Assembly: GCF_042219825.1 (NCBI RefSeq)
Contig: NZ_JBHJHQ010000005.1
Location: 372,001 to 436,000 of the forward strand
DNA: 64,000 nt
From: JBHJHP01 sp042219825
GTDB taxonomy: Bacteria > Bacteroidota > Bacteroidia > Bacteroidales > UBA5342
Reading direction: 5' to 3'
This document shows positions 59,814 to 64,000 of the stretch, piece after piece. Under the pieces are notes generated by a model. That model ran no database searches. It saw only the letters and a list, made by a program, of their open reading frames with translations, and was not told the DNA's origin. Within the stretch, counting starts at the first letter, position 1, and each line of letters begins with the position of its first letter. Both the position numbers and the translations under genes were made by a program.

Positions 59814-62147
59814 TCATTCCTCCTCATTCATCACTTCCACCCTTATTTTATCTTCGTTGCCAGCCAGGTCGCAAATGGTAATAACGTGTACACCTTTATC
59901 CATTTGAATGGCCACCTGGTGGTTGTACCTGGTTGAGCCAAGGTATGCTTCGTCCAGAAACCAGCGCATTTCAGCATTTTTCTCTTCGTGTGCTGCCTCA
60001 AAGACCACCGGGTTGCGTTTACCGTCAAAATCGACCGGTAAATATAATTTTTGTGATTTATTGGGATAGGTAAAACTTAACATCTTTGTTTCGCCACAAC
60101 CCGGCATTACGGGTGGTAAATCCCTGTAGTTGCTGTCCTTCCTTCTGAAATAGACACTAAATTTTGGAGGCACCGCAAACCATTTTTTATGAATCATACG
60201 ATTGGGGTCATAGCAGGATGAATTTACACGGTATTGTCCATCAGCCGTTAAATGGATAGTCTTATGGTATTCACACACGGACGTATAATTGGCTTTTGCC
60301 GGAACGATAATGGTATCAGCAAGGTCACAATCCGACGTCATCAGTTCCCCACTTTGGCTGCACACCGGATAATAGGTCAGATCGTCCCAGGGCGTATTAA
60401 AAAAGCCGCCGTCTTCATTAAGCTGTTCAAAAAGTCGAAACATCACTGGCGCCGCTTTACTGGTTCCTGTCAGACCCGGCATGCCCTGTCCGTCGGCATT
60501 GCCGACCCAGACAGCTATCAGGTGATGTGCTGTTACACCAACCGCCCAGGCATCCCTGAATCCAAAACTTGTTCCCGTTTTCCATGCAATGCGCTGCTTA
60601 GAGGTAAAATAATGCCAACCGGCTTCTTCATCTGGCCGTGTAAGGTTTGTTATTTTATCCAGGGTAATCCAGGCGCCTCCGGGCGTTATTTCCAGCACAG
60701 ATGCGACTTTGTGCTTGTCCTGCCCCATTAACAGCCGCGGTTCAAAAATATCAAACGTACGCCCTTCATTGTTCAGCATATTTCCCATGGATCCGTACGC
60801 CCGGGCCAGTTCCCACAGCGTCACCTCTCCTCCACCCAGAATCATGGAAAGTCCGTAATGATCCGGAGACCGGTTAAATTTACTGAACTGCAATGACTGT
60901 AACAAATCATAAAATCCGGGAATACCGTATTCCTTCAACAGCATTACAAAGGGAATATTCAGGGAACGAACCAGCGCTTCACCTGCGGGTACCAAACCAT
61001 CGTATTTTTTATTGAAGTTTTCAGGTGTAAAACCATTGAGGTATGTTGGGACATCGGGCAGCAACATATCAGGCAGAATCGTTCCGTCACAGATGGATGC
61101 TGCATATAAAAAGGGTTTCAGTATACTCCCCGAACTTCTGGGCGCCATAATCACATCCACATCACCTCCGTTTGTCCGGTCGGGATCGGCACAATTGCCC
61201 ACATAAGCTTTCACACTGTAATCATCCAGATCCATCACCAGGGCTGCCACATTATTGATACCCTGCTGTTTATAGGCAGCTGCAAAATCATTTACAATCT
61301 GCACCACTCTTTTCTGCAGTGATCCGGAAAGCGTTGTTTTGAACCGACCCTTACCACGTTCTTCAATTAAACGGTTCATCAGATGCGGCGTCCAGGCTGC
61401 CACAGCTCCGGGAGGATCCGGTAGGGTTTCCAACAGTGCCAGTTCCAGTGTTGTTTTGTCGAAGTAACCTGCTTCAAAAAGTCTGGTGAGTAAGCGGTCG
61501 CGTTTGTCTTTCAGTAACACCGAATTTTTACCGGGATAAATAAGTGATGGGGCATTGGGAAGCACAGCCAGTGTGGCTGCTTCGGCCCATGACAACTCAT
61601 AGGGCGATCGTTGAAAGTAGCGCCATGAAGCCGCTTCAAGGCCAACCGTATTTCCGCCGAACGGGGCGTTAGTGGCATACAGTTTCAGGATATCATCCTT
61701 GGAATCAAACATCTCCAGCTTGACTGCCATCAGCACTTCAAGACCCTTTTGCCAAAGATTACGTGATTTCCCATTCCTTGACATCCGGGCTATCTGCATG
61801 GTAATAGTGCTGCCACCACTCACTACATGACCGGCTTTGATATTTTGGGTCAGTGCCCTAAAAACAGCCAGGGGATTAACGCCAAAATGGGAATAAAAAT
61901 GCTGGTCCTCAAAAGTGACCAGGGCCTTTTTAAAGTGATCCGGAACAGAATCCAGCGGTTCAAAGCGCCACTGCTCATCCGAACTGACCGCAGCATTCAG
62001 AAAATCGCCTTCCTCCGACAGGATCAGTGTGGCATAATCTGTTGTGAAACGGGGCAAAGGCGTGATGAGCATTACCAGTGTGACAGCAAATACCATCACG
62101 TATAATGTCATCCAGCCTTTTCTCCTGTATTGTTTCCTTTTAATCAT
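59814..62147 (-). CDS. pbpC: Penicillin-binding protein 1C
   Basis: A class A PBP of the 1C type, which polymerises glycan and may crosslink peptidoglycan. One N-terminal membrane helix (TLYVMVFAVTLVMLITPL), the glycosyltransferase GT51 domain with FEDQHFYSHFGVNPLAVFRA and GGSTITMQIARM (about 75-240), the transpeptidase with SxxK in SSGSILKPF (about 340), SLNIPFV for the SxN, and KTGTSFGFRDAW near 523, and a C-terminal BiPBP_C-type beta domain (about 695-777). 777 residues is normal. The alpha-2-macroglobulin gene lies 31 bases upstream on the same strand, the well-known yfhM-pbpC pairing. It converges with the 58.2-59.8 kb gene. Confidence 0.95.
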   Translation of the reverse strand: MIKRKQYRRKGWMTLYVMVFAVTLVMLITPLPRFTTDYATLILSEEGDFLNAAVSSDEQWRFEPLDSVPDHFKKALVTFEDQHFYSHFGVNPLAVFRALTQNIKAGHVVSGGSTITMQIARMSRNGKSRNLWQKGLEVLMAVKLEMFDSKDDILKLYATNAPFGGNTVGLEAASWRYFQRSPYELSWAEAATLAVLPNAPSLIYPGKNSVLLKDKRDRLLTRLFEAGYFDKTTLELALLETLPDPPGAVAAWTPHLMNRLIEERGKGRFKTTLSGSLQKRVVQIVNDFAAAYKQQGINNVAALVMDLDDYSVKAYVGNCADPDRTNGGDVDVIMAPRSSGSILKPFLYAASICDGTILPDMLLPDVPTYLNGFTPENFNKKYDGLVPAGEALVRSLNIPFVMLLKEYGIPGFYDLLQSLQFSKFNRSPDHYGLSMILGGGEVTLWELARAYGSMGNMLNNEGRTFDIFEPRLLMGQDKHKVASVLEITPGGAWITLDKITNLTRPDEEAGWHYFTSKQRIAWKTGTSFGFRDAWAVGVTAHHLIAVWVGNADGQGMPGLTGTSKAAPVMFRLFEQLNEDGGFFNTPWDDLTYYPVCSQSGELMTSDCDLADTIIVPAKANYTSVCEYHKTIHLTADGQYRVNSSCYDPNRMIHKKWFAVPPKFSVYFRRKDSNYRDLPPVMPGCGETKMLSFTYPNKSQKLYLPVDFDGKRNPVVFEAAHEEKNAEMRWFLDEAYLGSTRYNHQVAIQMDKGVHVITICDLAGNEDKIRVEVMNEEE

Positions 62148-62178
62148 CTTTCATTGCCGTCCCCTCAAAACCTGCACC

Positions 62179-64000
62179 CTAACGGACTACTTTCACTTGT
62201 TTGCTGGCCGTCCGGGCATAATATTTATCGCTGTACATAGCTTCCACCACAGTTGCCGGCATGTAATACCTGCCTTCGTAGGCTGCATTCAGAAGCACCT
62301 CAAAAGTCATCTGTCGCTGCCGCCGCAAATTGAAAAACATGTAAATCCTGTCGTCCCTGATATCCATATAATCCGGTTGATCCGAACTCAGCTTATAGCC
62401 TTCACCGTATAACCTGGTGTTGATGATCTCCCATCCCGAGGGGAAGATCTGCCTTAAGGCCACATTCTCGATATCGCTTGACCTGGACCAACCTGTGTAA
62501 CGAACCGTATATATCATTTTAAAGTCAGTACCCTGTGCAATGGATTCAGGATTTAACGTATTTCCGGCCATATCAGTGAACCGGACCTTCAGATCAATAT
62601 TCTCACTTACCGGATCACGCTTGTCAATGATGGGCAGGCCAACTGATCTGGCCGTGACAAACAGCACATTCTTACTGTTATTGTTAATGGTTATCACAGA
62701 ATCCTTGTCACTATCCCACTCCACCAGTTTAATCAACTCTTCGGTCTTCACCGTTTCTTTCGATTTTCCTTTAACCTGGTAAGTTGCATTCATCGGGTCA
62801 TCTTCCGCCATAACCAGCGATTTGGCTTCAGCCACTGACATTAACATCCAGGCTGTGGTTTGTGTGCTCAGCCAATGGTTTGGACTGGATAACACTTCAG
62901 AGAATTCTTTGATGATCCGGGCCGATTCCTGCTTTTTACCAAGCTGAACCAACGTCTCCAGTAACATGGCATAATCGCGCCATTTTGAGCCGTAGGTTTC
63001 AGACATATCTTCATAATCGGCTATTGCCAGTTTATTCATGTCCACCAGGTCTTCTGCCACATCCTTTTTACCGATCAGGGCATAAGCAGCGGCCAGTCGC
63101 CATTTCACCTTGTCGTTCAGGCCGGTTTTCTGACGCAAACGGTTCATACCACTTATATCAGGTTTTCCTGCCAGTGCAAGTACATACAACCTGTACGACT
63201 GTGTATAATCGTAATAATAATAATCGTAGGTTCTGGACCATTCCACCACTTTAGTTCCAAGGTATTCCAGCGCTTTGTCTTTCATTCCGTAAGGAATCTG
63301 GTAGCCCTGCTTTTCAGCTTCCAGAATAAAATGAGTAGCATATACCGACCCCCAGTTTGAAGCCGTTTTATGTCCCGGCCAGTAGGAGAATCCTCCGTCA
63401 GGCAACTGGAACTGCATTAGCCGGTTCAGACCTGTGATAATATTATGATGCATCTGATCAGCCATCTGAGCATCTGGTTGAATCAGCTTATTGATGTACA
63501 GCTGCGGGAAGACCGAGGATGTGGTCTGTTCAATACAACCGTAAGGATACCTGATCAGGTAATCAAGACGCCCTTTCAGGTTCAACGGTGGCATGGACGA
63601 GAATTCGAGGCTGATAGAATTTGTTCCAGGCATTCCAGGCAAATCAAGCTGTACCTGCTGTTCTTTCCCCGGATCCAGAACCAGATCTTTAGCCTGCTTC
63701 AACGGCAGGTTCGGGTTCCGAACCTTGATATTGATCTCATAGTCTGCCTTTCCTTTAGTGGTTTCAACAACGATCTTAACAGTTCCGGTACCCACTTTAT
63801 CCGCAACAGCAAGATCAAACTTCACGTTATACTCACCGGTCTCCTTAACCTCTATTGCTTTCGTGGTTTCACCAATAGTAAACATATCGTTCACGCTTAC
63901 CATCACTTTCGCATCTTTGATCGTTTCATCCATAATAAACGCAGATACAGGCAGACTCACTTTTTCGCCCGGTGAAAGCACACGCGGAAGGGTTGCCAGC
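62179..64000 (-). CDS. Bacterial alpha-2-macroglobulin, C-terminal part (5' end outside window)
   Basis: The frame is open to the right edge, so the start lies outside; the apparent start at 63981 is internal. About 607 residues are seen of a protein that is usually 1,600-1,900. The thioester motif GCIEQ lies in RYPYGCIEQTTSSVFPQLY, followed by the helical thioester domain (MQFQLPDGGFSYWPGHKTASNWGS) and the macroglobulin receptor-like end (QIFPSGWEIINTRLY). Bacterial A2Ms trap attacking proteases in the periplasm and, with PBP1C, are thought to guard and mend the cell wall. Cotranscribed with pbpC. Confidence 0.95.
   Translation of the reverse strand, partial: LATLPRVLSPGEKVSLPVSAFIMDETIKDAKVMVSVNDMFTIGETTKAIEVKETGEYNVKFDLAVADKVGTGTVKIVVETTKGKADYEINIKVRNPNLPLKQAKDLVLDPGKEQQVQLDLPGMPGTNSISLEFSSMPPLNLKGRLDYLIRYPYGCIEQTTSSVFPQLYINKLIQPDAQMADQMHHNIITGLNRLMQFQLPDGGFSYWPGHKTASNWGSVYATHFILEAEKQGYQIPYGMKDKALEYLGTKVVEWSRTYDYYYYDYTQSYRLYVLALAGKPDISGMNRLRQKTGLNDKVKWRLAAAYALIGKKDVAEDLVDMNKLAIADYEDMSETYGSKWRDYAMLLETLVQLGKKQESARIIKEFSEVLSSPNHWLSTQTTAWMLMSVAEAKSLVMAEDDPMNATYQVKGKSKETVKTEELIKLVEWDSDKDSVITINNNSKNVLFVTARSVGLPIIDKRDPVSENIDLKVRFTDMAGNTLNPESIAQGTDFKMIYTVRYTGWSRSSDIENVALRQIFPSGWEIINTRLYGEGYKLSSDQPDYMDIRDDRIYMFFNLRRQRQMTFEVLLNAAYEGRYYMPATVVEAMYSDKYYARTASKQVKVVR

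Noticed and set aside
62179..63981. A complete 600-residue protein at the right edge
   Set aside because: The frame continues to the edge and the alpha-2-macroglobulin family is about three times longer; the start at 63981 is internal.
62179..64000. pbpC plus alpha-2-macroglobulin as a novel system
   Set aside because: This pairing (yfhM-pbpC) is long known in many Gram-negative bacteria; thioester and catalytic motifs are ordinary.

Overview
The window is a stretch of a Bacteroidota chromosome, probably an environmental, polysaccharide-degrading member of Bacteroidia (a Marinilabiliales-like lineage is my guess, not shown by the sequence). The reasons are: two secreted proteins with type IX secretion C-terminal sorting domains (YPNP-type ends); several promoters of the TAnnTTTG type; lysine/DAP synthesis through DapL; BspA-type leucine-rich repeats; the thrS-infC-rpmI-rplT order with an infC that lacks an ATG start; and many Bacteroidota-type families (DUF3857, PepSY-like, BNR_4/LamG, TIGR02757).

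Layout. 0-4.2 kb: histidine degradation (hutU partial, hutI, ftcD). 4.2-16.1 kb: plant cell-wall enzymes (pectinesterase, GH43-like/GH51 arabinofuranosidase, a 1,296-residue BNR/LamG T9SS protein, GH2 beta-galactosidase) around a gate-type membrane protein. 16.3-22.4 kb: Bcr-like MFS pump, metallo-beta-lactamase-fold hydrolase, then a TetR-HlyD-EmrB efflux unit. 22.4-26.1 kb: tRNA-Asp with a broken tRNA-derived copy beside it, a VTT-like membrane protein, clpB. 26.2-32.4 kb: three DUF3857/transglutaminase-fold secreted proteins; the first two are tandem duplicates that have lost catalytic residues, the third keeps Cys-His-Asp. 32.4-37.8 kb: mutarotase-like protein, a 42-residue membrane peptide, a cyclase-family protein lacking its metal motif, then rplT-rpmI-infC-thrS. 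37.9-47 kb: TIGR02757 protein, dapL, and a long plus-strand run lysA, dapF-like, three glycosyltransferases, tsaC-like and a polyprenyl-phosphate sugar transferase. 47.2-52.3 kb: CPBP-like protein and an AT-rich patch with a lipoprotein and a five-module leucine-rich-repeat T9SS protein. 52.6-55.8 kb: pectate lyase, PepSY-like protein with a Tyr/Asp/Gly insert, VOC-fold lipoprotein. 56-59.8 kb: an uncharacterised cassette with a YkuD-like H...SxGC protein and a protein with three degenerate peptidoglycan-binding repeats. 59.8-64 kb: pbpC and an alpha-2-macroglobulin gene running off the end.

How they work together. HutU, HutI and FtcD take urocanate to glutamate and one-carbon folate. The pectinesterase, pectate lyase, arabinofuranosidase and beta-galactosidase together suggest use of pectin with arabinan/galactan side chains, although no SusC/SusD pair or regulator is in view. 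DapL and LysA sit next to a DapF homologue in which both catalytic cysteines are serine, so the epimerase step is unexplained here. PBP1C and alpha-2-macroglobulin form the familiar periplasmic defence/repair pair.

The best candidates for something undescribed are the 56-59.8 kb cassette, the Ser/Ser DapF homologue, and the duplicated inactive transglutaminase-fold proteins next to an intact one.
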